Positions 1-8,472 are shown, counted from the first letter of the stretch. The stretch: DNA of 64,000 nucleotides from DATCMU01 sp036563245 (GCA_036563245.1 DATCMU010000037.1:1-64000), one strand, 5' to 3'. Notes: generated from the letters alone by a model not told the origin. A program made the numbers and translations.

Positions 1-2532
1 AATGACCTCGGGGGTGAGCACATGGGCCTCGCCGCGCATGCGCAGTCCATATTCACCGCCGACGTCCAGCATGCGGCGCAGAACCGCGTCGTCACCGAAC
101 GCGGCCTGGTGCCGGCGCACGGTTTCCTCGGCGATCTCGGCCAGTCCGGCGCCTTCGATGCTGGTTGCGGTTCCGAAGAAGAAGCGCTTGACCAAGTCCG
201 ATGACAGGCCAACCGCGTCGAAAATCTGCGCGCCGCAATAGGACTGGTAGGTGGAAATGCCCATCTTGGACATCACCTTCAGAAGGCCCTTGCCCACGGA
301 CTTGATGAAGCGGTGGATCACCTCGTTCTGGTCCACTTCGGGCGGGAATTCGCCCTCGGCATGCAGCGCGATCAGCGTCTCGAAGGCGAGGTAGGGATTG
401 ATCGCCTCGGCACCATAGCCGGCAAGAACCGCGAAATGGTGGATCTCGTGGGCTTCGCCCGTCTCGACAACCAGGCCGGATGAGGTGCGCAGCCCCTTGC
501 GGATCAGGTGATGGTGCACGGCTGCCGTGGCGAGGAGCGCCGGGATGGCGATGCGGTCCGCGCCCACTTCACGGTCGGACAGGACGATGATGTTGAACCC
601 GTCATGCACGGCCTGTTCGGCGGCGGCGCAAAGCGCGTCGATCGCGGGTTCCATGCCGTCGGCGCCGTTTTCGCCGGGATAGGTGATATCGAGGGTACGG
701 GTGCGGAACTGGTTGTCCGGCATGTCGCCGATGGCGCGGATCTTTTCCAGGTCCTCATTGGTGAGGATCGGCTGGCGCACCTCGAGCCGCTTGACGCTGG
801 ACAGCCCCTCCAGGTCGAAAAGGTTCGGCCGCGGTCCGATGAAGGACACAAGGCTCATCACCGATTCTTCCCGGATCGGGTCGATCGGGGGGTTGGTGAC
901 CTGCGCGAAGTTCTGCTTGAAATAGGTGTAGAGCAGCTTGGGCTTGTCCGAAAGCGCCGCTATCGGGGTGTCCGTGCCCATCGAACCCACGGCCTCCTGG
1001 CCTGTGGTGGCCATGGGCATCATGATGAGCTTGATGTCTTCCTGGGTGTAGCCGAAGGCCTGCTGGCGGTCGAGAAGACTCTCGGAGGTCTTTGGCGCCT
1101 GCCGGTGGGTCTTGGGAAGATCCTCGAGCACGATCTGGGTGCGCTGCAGCCATTGTGCATAGGGATGCTTCTGGGCAAGGCTGGCCTTCACCTCGTCATC
1201 GGAGACGATGCGGCCTTCCTCCAGGTCGAGCAGAAGCATGCGGCCCGGCTGCAGGCGCCACTTTTCGAGGATATCCTCCTGCGGAATGTCGAGCACGCCG
1301 GATTCGGAGGCGAGCACGACGTGACCCTCGCGGGTGACGAGGTAGCGCGCCGGGCGCAACCCGTTGCGGTCCAGGGTGGCCACGACATAGCGGCCATCTG
1401 AAAGCGCCATCGCGGCCGGACCGTCCCAAGGTTCCATCAGAGCGGCATGATACTCGTAGAAGGCGCGGCGCGTGTCATCCATCAGGGTGTTGCCGGCCCA
1501 GGCCTCGGGCACCAGCATCATGGCGGCGTGGGGCAGGGAATAGCCGCCGCGCACCAGGAATTCGAGCGCGTTGTCGAAGCAGGCGGTATCGGACTGGCCC
1601 TCGTAGGAGATCGGCCAGATCTTGGTGATGTCGTCGCCGAAATGCCTCGAGGATACCGAGGCCTGGCGCGCCGCCATCCAGTTCACGTTGCCGCGGATCG
1701 TGTTGATCTCGCCGTTGTGAATGGTCATCCGATAGGGGTGCGCCAGCTTCCAGGACGGGAAGGTGTTGGTGGAAAACCGCTGGTGGACAAGGGCGAGTGC
1801 GGAGGTGAAGTCCTCGGCGCTCAGATCGGGGTAGAACGCGCCGAGCTGGTAGGCGAGGAACATGCCCTTGTAGACGATGGTGCGCGCCGACATCGACACG
1901 ACGTAGAAGCCGTTGTCCGAATCCGATTCCGGGATCTGGCGATAGACGGTGTTCGAGATCACCTTGCGCGCGATCAGGAGCTTGCGCTCGAAATCGTCGA
2001 GGGACAGGCCCTCGGGGCGTGCCAGAAAGATCTGTTCGATGATCGGCTGGGTGGCGATCACGCCCTCGGACAGGGAGGTGTTGTCGGTGGGCACCACACG
2101 TTCGCCGATGACCTCAAGCCCTTCGCCGGCAAGGCACTCCCCGACCAGCGCCGCGCAACGGTCGCGCAGGCTCCTGTCGTTTGGATAAAAGACCATCGCA
2201 ACGGCGTACTGGTGCTTCTCGGGCAGGGTGAAATCCACCTGACGGGCAAGGAATTCATGCGGTATCTGCACCAGGATGCCCGCGCCGTCGCCCATGAGCG
2301 GATCGGCACCGACCGCGCCGCGATGCTCGAGGTTCTCCAGGATCTCGAGGCCCTTTTCCACCACTTCATGGCTGGGGCGATTCTTGATGTTGGCGATCAT
2401 GCCGATGCCGCACGCGTCGTGCTCGTTGGTCGGCGCGTAGAGGCCCTGTGCCTGGGGACGACCGGTTTTCACGGTGCCCGCGGCGCCCGTTTCGACCAGG
2501 TTTTCGTCCAGACCAATGCGCAGTTCGGCCAT
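1..2532 (-). CDS. gltB: Glutamate synthase (NADPH) large subunit, 5' part
   Basis: GltB converts glutamine plus 2-oxoglutarate into two glutamates with GltD, in the GS-GOGAT ammonia-assimilation route. The first 844 codons are present; the rest runs off the left edge. After a short propeptide, the class II amidotransferase domain opens at NEHDACGIG, whose Cys becomes the N-terminal nucleophile after processing. Further family landmarks are HQRFSTNTFPSW, HNGEINTIRGN and GLRPARY, then the central domain and the start of the FMN synthase domain. The ATG at 2532 is the only start that gives the usual short propeptide. The upstream 400 bp carries its leader. Identification is firm; the 3' end and the position of gltD cannot be seen. 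Confidence 0.97.
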   Translation of the reverse strand, partial: MAELRIGLDENLVETGAAGTVKTGRPQAQGLYAPTNEHDACGIGMIANIKNRPSHEVVEKGLEILENLEHRGAVGADPLMGDGAGILVQIPHEFLARQVDFTLPEKHQYAVAMVFYPNDRSLRDRCAALVGECLAGEGLEVIGERVVPTDNTSLSEGVIATQPIIEQIFLARPEGLSLDDFERKLLIARKVISNTVYRQIPESDSDNGFYVVSMSARTIVYKGMFLAYQLGAFYPDLSAEDFTSALALVHQRFSTNTFPSWKLAHPYRMTIHNGEINTIRGNVNWMAARQASVSSRHFGDDITKIWPISYEGQSDTACFDNALEFLVRGGYSLPHAAMMLVPEAWAGNTLMDDTRRAFYEYHAALMEPWDGPAAMALSDGRYVVATLDRNGLRPARYLVTREGHVVLASESGVLDIPQEDILEKWRLQPGRMLLLDLEEGRIVSDDEVKASLAQKHPYAQWLQRTQIVLEDLPKTHRQAPKTSESLLDRQQAFGYTQEDIKLIMMPMATTGQEAVGSMGTDTPIAALSDKPKLLYTYFKQNFAQVTNPPIDPIREESVMSLVSFIGPRPNLFDLEGLSSVKRLEVRQPILTNEDLEKIRAIGDMPDNQFRTRTLDITYPGENGADGMEPAIDALCAAAEQAVHDGFNIIVLSDREVGADRIAIPALLATAAVHHHLIRKGLRTSSGLVVETGEAHEIHHFAVLAGYGAEAINPYLAFETLIALHAEGEFPPEVDQNEVIHRFIKSVGKGLLKVMSKMGISTYQSYCGAQIFDAVGLSSDLVKRFFFGTATSIEGAGLAEIAEETVRRHQAAFGDDAVLRRMLDVGGEYGLRMRGEAHVLTPEVI

Positions 2533-2866
2533 AGCAGTTTCCTCGCTCTTTTCGCCGGGTCGCCGGAAAAATCGCGCCCGGACCGGCATGTCGCGCTGTC
2601 GGGTCGTACAGTGTACGGCTCGAATCGCTCGACGCAATCCAATTCGCTTGAGAGCGGCTCTGCATCCAAATGGCCGCTCAATCGGGTCCGGGGACCCCGC
2701 CTCGCCGCTTGTGCCCGGTCTGCCGGGACTCGGCGCGACGATGCGGCGCGACCCGGGAGACGGATGCGCCGCGTAATGGACAATATTGCTGTCCTATTTG
2801 TCGGGACATTGCCAGATTTTCACGCAGGGGGCAAGCATCGGGGTGCGGAAATCTGGCGGGCGCAAC
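2533..2866. promoter_or_regulatory. gltB leader region with nested GGACA/TGTCC repeats
   Basis: This non-coding stretch lies between the sHSP terminator and gltB. It contains GGACA-7-TGTCC at 2778-2794 and TGTC-2-GACA at 2799-2808, so four alternating half-sites fall in about 31 bp. The spacing suggests a protein-binding region for gltB control. No known factor is assigned. The rest of the stretch shows no convincing gene; open frames crossing it are antisense GC artefacts. Confidence 0.35.
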
Positions 2867-2897
2867 AAAAAGGGCACGGACTGCAAAGGCCGTGCCC
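2867..2897 (-). terminator. Rho-independent terminator of the sHSP gene
   Basis: On the minus strand an 8-bp GC stem (GGGCACGG / CCGTGCCC) with a 10-nt loop is followed directly by five T. It sits about 35 nt after the sHSP stop codon. Confidence 0.85.
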
Positions 2898-2932
2898 CTC
2901 GACATGTTCCGCCGATTGCGGAAGGCGTCCGG

Positions 2933-3394
2933 TCAGTTGGTCTTGGCGGCGCCTTCGATGGCCTTTGCCGATCCGCCGTTGATGGCGATCTGGCGCGGCT
3001 TCTTGCTTTCGGGAAGCTCGCGGCGCAACTCGATATGGAGCAGGCCGTTCTCGATGCTGGCGCCGCTCACTTCCACATATTCGGCAAGCTGGAAGCGCAG
3101 CTCGAAAGCGCGCTCGGCAATGCCGCGATGCAGGAATTCGCGGGTCTTGTCGTTCTCCTCGACGGACTTGGCGCCCTTGATGGTGAGGCTGTTTTCCTTG
3201 CTCTCGATCACGATGTCATCGCTGGAGAAACCGGCGACGGCCACCGAGATGCGATAGGCGTCCTCGCCAACGCGCTCGATATTGTAGGGCGGGTAGGACT
3301 TCGCCTCCTGGCTCACCAGGTTGTCGAGGCGAGAGAACAGCCGGTCGAAGCCGACGGTGGAACGATAGAAGGGGGAAAAATCGTAGGTCTGCAT
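2933..3394 (-). CDS. ibpA: Small heat-shock protein, IbpA/Hsp20 family
   Basis: An ATP-independent holdase that coats unfolding proteins in the cytosol and hands them to DnaK/ClpB. The 153-residue product has the alpha-proteobacterial IbpA start (MQTYDFSPFYRSTVGFDRLF), an alpha-crystallin domain from about residue 35 (YNIERVGEDAYRI), the GIAERAF motif and a short C-terminal tail. ATG 3394 is chosen because AAGGAG lies 9 nt upstream; ATG 3400 is only 3 nt from it, and a further in-frame ATG at 3418 lies before the ribosome site. Control appears double: an RpoH-like promoter and a ROSE-like leader. A strong terminator follows, so it is monocistronic. Confidence 0.93.
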   Translation of the reverse strand: MQTYDFSPFYRSTVGFDRLFSRLDNLVSQEAKSYPPYNIERVGEDAYRISVAVAGFSSDDIVIESKENSLTIKGAKSVEENDKTREFLHRGIAERAFELRFQLAEYVEVSGASIENGLLHIELRRELPESKKPRQIAINGGSAKAIEGAAKTN

Positions 3395-3496
3395 TTGCAT
3401 ATTCTCCTTGAGCAACATGCCTTCACGCGGTCCTTCGTGCTCCCGGTCAGTGGCGAGCGGATACGGGCCGCGGCCCCCGGGTCATTCCGGCGGGCA
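3395..3496 (-). promoter_or_regulatory. ROSE-like RNA thermometer in the sHSP leader
   Basis: The roughly 100-nt leader ends with TTGCT, a few nucleotides, then AAGGAG and the start codon. In ROSE elements, which control sHSP genes in rhizobia, a UUGCU-type segment pairs imperfectly with the ribosome site across a G-G mismatch and melts on heating. The order, spacing and gene family match. I inferred the fold by eye, including a GC-rich upstream hairpin near 3465-3480; no folding was computed. Confidence 0.55.
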
Positions 3497-3502
3497 ACGC
3501 AG

Positions 3503-3531
3503 ATATGGGAGCGCCGAACCGGGCGTTCAAG
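3503..3531 (-). promoter_or_regulatory. RpoH (sigma-32)-like promoter of the sHSP gene
   Basis: On the minus strand CTTGAA (3526-3531) and CCCATAT (3503-3509) are separated by 16 bp, close to the sigma-32 pattern CTTGAA...CCCATNT. Transcription would begin near 3496, giving a leader of about 100 nt, a normal length for a thermosensor. Confidence 0.6.
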
Positions 3532-3859
3532 AGCCTCTGGACGGGTTGCCGAGGGGTACGGATGAACCGCAGATGAACGCCGGAATCGGACTGAGTTCAG
3601 GTGCGCCGTCCTATCGTTGCGACCGTGCAGCCAAGCGCAGCGTCTGATCGCGATCTGCGATGCACACGAACCCTGAGGCACCGTCACCCGCCCCCCGCAT
3701 GGTGCCTCGGCCAAGGAAGCGCCAGTCGTCCGCAAGGCCGGCTGGCGTTTCTGTGTTGGTTTGTGCCGGCAAAAATCTCTCATCCCCCTCAACATTTCGC
3801 GCCGGGCGCATTAGGGTCTGCGCGCAACTGCAGTGTTGAGACAGGATCAGGGGGCCAGC
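3532..3859. other. Intergenic stretch, no gene seen
   Basis: This stretch lies between the divergent sHSP and dehydrogenase genes. It holds an imperfect inverted repeat (about 3718-3752, AAGCGCCAG / CTGGCGTTT) that could form a hairpin. Open frames here lack coding character. Confidence 0.4.
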
Positions 3860-4720
3860 ATGGCGAAGGTAGCGTTCCTCGGGCTTGGGGTTATGGGGTA
3901 TCCGATGGCAGGGCACCTTGCGGCCAAGGGTCACGATGTCACCGTCTATAACCGGACGATCGAGAAGGCCCGGGCCTGGGAGGCCGAGCATGGCGGAAAG
4001 GCTGCCGAAACGCCCGCGGCGGCCGCGGCTGGCTGCGAGATGGTCTTTGCATGCGTGGGCAATGACAATGACATAAGGGAAGTGGCGACGGCGGCGCTAG
4101 ATGCAATGGAAGCGGGCAGCGTGTTCGTGGACCACACCACCGCGTCCGCCGCCGTGGCCCGCGAACTGGCCGGCGGCGCGAGTGCACGCGGCATCGGTTT
4201 CGTGGACGCACCGGTCTCTGGGGGGCAGGCCGGGGCGGAAAACGGCGTACTCACCGTGATGTGCGGCGGGGATGCCGGCCATTTTGCCAGGGTAGAGCCG
4301 GTGATTGGCGCCTATGCGCGGGCCTGCAGGTTGCTTGGACCCTCCGGGGCCGGCCAACTGGCCAAGATGATGAACCAGATCTGCATCGCGGGGCTGGTCG
4401 AGGGTCTGGCCGAGGCGATCCATTTCGGCAAGCAGGCGGGCATGGACATCGAGGCCGTCATCGAGGTGATCTCGAAAGGCGCTGCCCAGTCATGGCAGAT
4501 GGAGAACCGCTACAAGACCATGAACGCGGGGAAATTCGATTTCGGGTTCGCCGTGGACTGGATGCGCAAGGATCTGGCGATCTGCCTGGACGAGGCCCGG
4601 CGCAATGGCGCGCAACTGCCGGTCACGGCGCTGGTCGACCAGTTCTACGCCGACGTGCAGGCGATGGGCGGCAATCGCTGGGATACGTCGAGCCTGATCG
4701 CGCGACTTGAAAAGAAATAG
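3860..4720 (+). CDS. NAD(P)-dependent beta-hydroxyacid dehydrogenase (3-hydroxyisobutyrate dehydrogenase family)
   Basis: The 286-residue protein belongs to the 6-phosphogluconate/3-hydroxyisobutyrate dehydrogenase superfamily, which oxidises short beta-hydroxyacids or reduces semialdehydes. The Rossmann dinucleotide motif GLGVMG is at residues 8-13, the substrate-binding DAPVSGG at 116-122, and the catalytic Lys is in KMMNQ (Lys169). The C-terminal all-helical dimerisation domain is complete. The start ATG 3860 places the Rossmann strand at the N-terminus; an in-frame start at 3833 only adds nine unlike residues. Substrate could be 3-hydroxyisobutyrate, tartronate semialdehyde or succinic semialdehyde. 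The hydrolase downstream follows after 48 nt and may be co-transcribed, but suggests no pathway. Confidence 0.88.
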   Translation: MAKVAFLGLGVMGYPMAGHLAAKGHDVTVYNRTIEKARAWEAEHGGKAAETPAAAAAGCEMVFACVGNDNDIREVATAALDAMEAGSVFVDHTTASAAVARELAGGASARGIGFVDAPVSGGQAGAENGVLTVMCGGDAGHFARVEPVIGAYARACRLLGPSGAGQLAKMMNQICIAGLVEGLAEAIHFGKQAGMDIEAVIEVISKGAAQSWQMENRYKTMNAGKFDFGFAVDWMRKDLAICLDEARRNGAQLPVTALVDQFYADVQAMGGNRWDTSSLIARLEKK

Positions 4721-4768
4721 CGCATCGAGGCGTCCGGGCGGCGCGGTTTGAGGAGTGAAATCCCGAAA

Positions 4769-5755
4769 ATGAATGCCGTTGTCGATCCGGACGGACCCAG
4801 ACTGTGCGATATCCCGTCCAACCCGGTCCCGGACGGCGCGCGGGTCGCCTATTTCCGTACCTCGGACAGCGTGCGGCTTCGCTATGGCATCTGGCCCAAG
4901 GCGCAAGGAGCGCCCAAGGGTACGATCTGCCTTGTGCATGGGCGCTCTGAATTCATCGAGAAATATTTCGAGACCATCAGCGATTTTCAGAGCCGCGGCT
5001 TTTCGGTCGCCACATTCGACTGGCGGGGGCAGGGCGGCTCGGACCGGATGATTTCCAACCCCCGGCTTGGCCATGTCGACCGGTTCGACGACTACTGGAC
5101 CGATCTCAAGTCGTTCCACACCGACATTCTGTTGCCGGACTGCCCGCCACCCTATTACCTGGTCGGGCATTCCATGGGCGGGCTCGCCTCGCTGCTTGCG
5201 GTCATGCGCGACCGGTTGATGTTCGACCGGGTGTTTCTTTCGGCGCCGATGATCTCGCTCGACGGGTTGCCGCTCAACATGCCCGCCATGGCCACCCTGA
5301 TGGAAGTGGCAAGTCTTGCGGGCCTCGGACGCGTGCCGTTGAGGCGCAAGGCCGACCGTTCGCCCAGCGCGGAGACCTTTCCCGGAAATGCCCTGACCTC
5401 GGACTATCAGCGCTACATGCGCATGGTATCTGCGCTTGATGCGATGCCCGAGCTTGAGATCGGTTCGCCGACCATAAAGTGGCTGGCGGCGTCGTTTCGC
5501 GCCATGGCGCGCGCCAATACCGAGGACTTTCCCGGCCGTATCCGCGCCCCGGTGCTGATGCTTGCGGCGGCGCGCGACACGGTGGTTTCGACCGCGGCCA
5601 TCGAACATTTCGGATTGCGGATGCGCACCGGCCGACACGCGGTGGTCGGCGCGGCGCGGCACGAACTTTTCATGGAAAACGACGACATACGTGGGCAGGT
5701 TTTCGCCGCGTTCGACGCATTCATTACCGAGCAGTCGGGCCAGTCAGGCCGATAA
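4769..5755 (+). CDS. Alpha/beta hydrolase, lysophospholipase (PldB-like)
   Basis: The 328-residue cytosolic serine hydrolase is of the monoacylglycerol lipase/lysophospholipase L2 type, removing an acyl chain from lysophospholipids or monoglycerides. The oxyanion segment is LVHGRSEFIEKY (about 56-67), the nucleophile elbow GHSMGG contains Ser135, the acid lies in LAAARDTVV, and the catalytic His lies in AARHELFMEND near the C-terminus. ATG 4769 is preferred although GAGGAG lies 13 nt upstream; an in-frame TTG at 4748 is possible. The true substrate is not deducible. Confidence 0.85.
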   Translation: MNAVVDPDGPRLCDIPSNPVPDGARVAYFRTSDSVRLRYGIWPKAQGAPKGTICLVHGRSEFIEKYFETISDFQSRGFSVATFDWRGQGGSDRMISNPRLGHVDRFDDYWTDLKSFHTDILLPDCPPPYYLVGHSMGGLASLLAVMRDRLMFDRVFLSAPMISLDGLPLNMPAMATLMEVASLAGLGRVPLRRKADRSPSAETFPGNALTSDYQRYMRMVSALDAMPELEIGSPTIKWLAASFRAMARANTEDFPGRIRAPVLMLAAARDTVVSTAAIEHFGLRMRTGRHAVVGAARHELFMENDDIRGQVFAAFDAFITEQSGQSGR

Positions 5756-5767
5756 AGCCGCAAGCCC

Positions 5768-6595
5768 TCAACCGGCATTGAGGAGCGCGCGTGCCGCGGC
5801 ATGAAGCTGCGGGGTTGCCGCCGCGATAACGTCGCCACCCGCCTCCGCCGGTCCGCCATCGAAAGTGCTGACGATGCCGCCGGCCTCGCGGATAATGGAG
5901 AGGAGCGGCGCGATATCGACCGCCTTGAGGTCCGGTTCGACGACAAGGTCGATCCGTCCCGCCGCAAGAAGCCCATAGGCGTAGCAGTCGGCACCGTAGC
6001 GGCTGAGCTGGACGCGCGCTTCCAGGTTGCGAAAGGCCTTGAGGATAGCGGGGCGGCGCCGAAAGAGTTCGGGGGTGGTGGTCATCATGCGCGCGGCGTC
6101 GAGTTCGGTGACTTCGCTGACCCTGAGCGTGGTTTGCTGCCCGCCGCGCGAATAGGTGGCCTCTCCGGGCAGGCCGACGAAGGTTTCGCCGATGAAGGGC
6201 TGGCTCAGCAATCCGGCAACCGCCCGGTCCTCGAAGAGCAGGCCGATCAGGGTTCCCCACAGCGGGATGCCGCAAATGAAGGAGCGGGTCCCGTCGATCG
6301 GATCGATGACCCAGCGATAGGGGCTGCCGGTTTCCTTGTCGTCCCATTCCTCGCCGGCAATGGCGTGGTCGGGGAAGCGGCCGGCTATGAATTGGCGGAT
6401 CGCCTGTTCGGTACGACGGTCCGCCTCGGTGACCGGATCGAATCCGCCGGCATCCTTGTTATCCACCGCCATGGCGGTGCGAAACACGGGCAACGTCTCC
6501 CGTGCGGCGATCCGCGCCGCTTCCAGCAAGGTTTCGCGCACCGTTTCCCTCGGAAGGCCGCCCATGAGGAGGTCAAGTCGAGAATCTCTATTCAT
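5768..6595 (-). CDS. hisN: Inositol monophosphatase family, histidinol-phosphatase-like
   Basis: A Mg2+-dependent phosphatase of the IMPase fold, about 275 residues. Metal-binding motifs are all present: DPVTEADR (53-60), GEEW (81-84) and WVIDPIDGTRSFICG (95-109, with Asp98 and Asp101). The DPIDGTRSF form is typical of the HisN branch that dephosphorylates histidinol phosphate in histidine synthesis, common in alphaproteobacteria that lack HisB phosphatase. The start is uncertain: ATG 6595 has no clear ribosome site, ATG 6565 is equally possible, and the frame is open further upstream. It converges on the hydrolase gene with 12 nt between stops. Confidence 0.8.
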   Translation of the reverse strand: MNRDSRLDLLMGGLPRETVRETLLEAARIAARETLPVFRTAMAVDNKDAGGFDPVTEADRRTEQAIRQFIAGRFPDHAIAGEEWDDKETGSPYRWVIDPIDGTRSFICGIPLWGTLIGLLFEDRAVAGLLSQPFIGETFVGLPGEATYSRGGQQTTLRVSEVTELDAARMMTTTPELFRRRPAILKAFRNLEARVQLSRYGADCYAYGLLAAGRIDLVVEPDLKAVDIAPLLSIIREAGGIVSTFDGGPAEAGGDVIAAATPQLHAAARALLNAG

Positions 6596-6683
6596 CAGTT
6601 GATACAGCCGTTTATGGAAGTAGTCGGTGAAATCTTGCCCCAAAAGAGCCAATAGCTCCGCGGAATGCCGTGAGTCATTTTTG

Positions 6684-6709
6684 CAACAATTGTCTATCAA
6701 CGATTGTTG
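6684..6709. repeat. AT-rich inverted repeat upstream of the sRNA
   Basis: CAACAAT / ATTGTTG, 7-bp perfect arms with a 12-bp spacer, lies in a locally AT-rich patch between the HisN start and the sRNA. It could be an operator for either; no known binding factor is recognised. Confidence 0.35.
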
Positions 6710-6776
6710 ATGATTACGACAGCCATTGCGGATCAACGCAAATCAGTTCACTCCGGAAGATGCATGATGGGTTGGC

Positions 6777-6853
6777 AGCCGGTTCCAGGCTCTCGGTGCA
6801 GGGTGCCAACGTTTCCTCCCTTGACCTCGGGCCGCTTCGGCGGCCCGTTCTTT
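6777..6853 (+). ncRNA. mmgR: Trans-acting sRNA resembling MmgR / alpha-r8 family
   Basis: This intergenic plus-strand element contains the exact 10-mer TTTCCTCCCT (6812-6821), an anti-Shine-Dalgarno sequence. It is followed by a GGGCCGC-TTCG-GCGGCCC hairpin (6829-6846) and a short T tract. That layout (5' stem, single-stranded UUUCCUCCCU, terminator) is what I recall for MmgR of Sinorhizobium meliloti, an Hfq-bound sRNA of about 77 nt linked to polyhydroxybutyrate control. Both neighbours lie on the minus strand, so the terminator serves neither coding gene. The 5' end is approximate and no clear promoter was identified. Confidence 0.65.
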
Positions 6854-6909
6854 GCCATTTCAAGGATCTGGTCGCGCTTGCTGCCAGGCCGTAGCCCTCG
6901 AGCGGGCGT

Positions 6910-7791
6910 TCATTCCGCCGCGGCGCGGCTTCGGGCAAGGGCGGTCACGTCGAGCGATATAAGGGTTGAGATCAGGCGTCCAATGATCTGCCTGACCGGT
7001 TCGTAGCCGTCGTGGCGGGCCAGCGTGGTCTCGTTCATGTAGAGATGCCGGCTGATTTCGATCTGCAGGGCGTGCACGCCATAGGTTGGGCGCCCGTAGC
7101 TGCGCACGACATAACCGCCGGCATAAGGGCGGTTGCGGGCCACCTTCAGTCCCGCTGCGGTGAAGACGGTTTCCACCAGTTCCATTATCGCCGGCGCGCA
7201 CGTGGCCCCATAACGGTCGCCAAGAACGATGTCGGGCGGGGGCCGGTCGCCGGATCGCGTCAGGCGCGGCATGGAGTGGCAGTCGATGAGCAAGGCGACA
7301 CCGAACTGGTTGAGCGTTTCGGTGAGCAATTTCTGCAGGGTTGCATGATAGGGGCGGTAGATGCCCTCGATCCGCATGCGCGCATCCGCCAGGGTGAGGC
7401 GCTCGCGGTAGATCGGCTTGTTTTCCGCCACGATGCGGGCGAGCGTTCCGAGCCCGGCGGCGACGCGGGGGGAGTTGACATTGCAGCCCTCGATCAGGGG
7501 TTCGCAGAACATCTGCGGGTCGAGTTCGTAGGGCTCGCGATTGACGTCGAGGTAGGCGCGGGGGAAATGCGCCCTCAGCATGGGGGCTCCCATATGGGGC
7601 GCACGGCCGAACAGGTCGTCGATGTGGGCATCCTCGGACTGGCGGATGGAGAGGTGATCCAGTCGCGTCATGCCCAGGAAACGCTCGGGATAGTCGCGGC
7701 CGGAATGGGAGGAATTGAACACGATCGGCGCCAGCTGCCGTCGCGGGCGGATGGTTTCAAAGGCCGGCCTGTCCGAGAAATCCGATTGCAC
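6910..7791 (-). CDS. N-formylglutamate amidohydrolase family protein
   Basis: A zinc-dependent deformylase family member, about 293 residues. In histidine catabolism HutG-type enzymes split N-formylglutamate into glutamate and formate. Family motifs seen are VFNSSHSGRDYP (24-35), RAYLDVNREPYELD (78-91), a DCHSMPR segment and the C-terminal GVHALQIEISRHLYMNE. No hut genes are adjacent, so a role on another N-formyl or N-acyl amino acid is possible. The start is ambiguous: GTG 7791 has a G-rich site upstream, while TTG 7818 would add nine residues. The divergent neighbour is cpdR. Confidence 0.86.
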   Translation of the reverse strand: MQSDFSDRPAFETIRPRRQLAPIVFNSSHSGRDYPERFLGMTRLDHLSIRQSEDAHIDDLFGRAPHMGAPMLRAHFPRAYLDVNREPYELDPQMFCEPLIEGCNVNSPRVAAGLGTLARIVAENKPIYRERLTLADARMRIEGIYRPYHATLQKLLTETLNQFGVALLIDCHSMPRLTRSGDRPPPDIVLGDRYGATCAPAIMELVETVFTAAGLKVARNRPYAGGYVVRSYGRPTYGVHALQIEISRHLYMNETTLARHDGYEPVRQIIGRLISTLISLDVTALARSRAAAE

Positions 7792-8016
7792 CGCGCGCCC
7801 GTCCCCCCGATTCAGCAAAAAACGAAGCAGATTTCAATAATCTGCCCGCCGCCCGAGAGAATGTCCACACCCCGATGAAATCGGGTGCGAAGCGGTGGTG
7901 GAGTGTTGCGTCGCGGCGAAATGCGATTAAACATCGCTGCAAATTGTCTGTGTGGCGAATGGCGGACGGGGCGCGGGAGTGGTGCCGGACCGGCCCGCAA
8001 GCCCAAAGAGGTGCCG

Positions 8017-8376
8017 ATGAAACGCATATTGCTTGCCGAAGACGACGCGGACATGCGCCAGTTCCTGACGCGCGCGCTCAAGAACGCGGGATACGACGTG
8101 GTGTCCTTCGACAACGGCAAGTCGGCCTATGAGCGCTTGCGCGAAGAACCGTTTGCCCTGCTGCTTTCCGATATCGTCATGCCGGAGATGGATGGGATAG
8201 AGCTTGCGCGCCGGGCGACCGAACTCGATCCGGATCTCAAGGTCATGTTCATCACAGGCTTTGCGGCGGTCGCGCTGAACCCGGACAGCGAGGCGCCCAA
8301 GGACGCCGCGGTGCTTTCCAAACCCTTCCATCTGAAGGACCTGGTGAACGAGGTGGAACGGCTTCTGGCGGCCTGA
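8017..8376 (+). CDS. cpdR: Single-domain response regulator CpdR
   Basis: A 119-residue receiver without output domain. In Caulobacter and rhizobia unphosphorylated CpdR primes ClpXP for degradation of cell-cycle regulators such as CtrA, and the ChpT phosphotransferase inactivates it. The acidic pair is at Glu8-Asp10 (AEDDADMRQF), the phosphoacceptor is Asp52 (LLLSDIVMPEMDG), and the conserved Lys is Lys102 in SKPFHLKDLV. The very close match to the CpdR signature and the setting, divergent from an N-formylglutamate amidohydrolase and upstream of tRNA-Val, support the name. ATG 8017 follows AAAGAGG; upstream in-frame sequence is non-coding. Confidence 0.93.
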   Translation: MKRILLAEDDADMRQFLTRALKNAGYDVVSFDNGKSAYERLREEPFALLLSDIVMPEMDGIELARRATELDPDLKVMFITGFAAVALNPDSEAPKDAAVLSKPFHLKDLVNEVERLLAA

Positions 8377-8398
8377 TCGCGAGGGCGCGCGCAGGGTC

Positions 8399-8427
8399 TT
8401 GACCGGCGCACGCGTTTTGTGGTCTAT
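8399..8427 (+). promoter_or_regulatory. Possible stable-RNA promoter for the tRNA-Val genes
   Basis: TTGACC at 8399-8404, 17 bp, then GTCTAT (or TCTATC one base on) at 8422-8427, about 45 nt upstream of the first tRNA. The -35 is good and the -10 is weak. Confidence 0.4.
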
Positions 8428-8472
8428 CGCCACGTCACGGCGCGGGCCGAAGGGTCCGCGGCGGCGAAAGAT

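Noticed and set aside
508..2982. Long plus-strand frames (297 and 511 codons) antisense to gltB
   Set aside because: GC-rich shadow frames; the minus strand encodes clear glutamate synthase motifs throughout.
2786..3565. 259-codon plus-strand frame across the sHSP gene
   Set aside because: No recognisable domain; it is antisense to a conserved alpha-crystallin gene and crosses its terminator.
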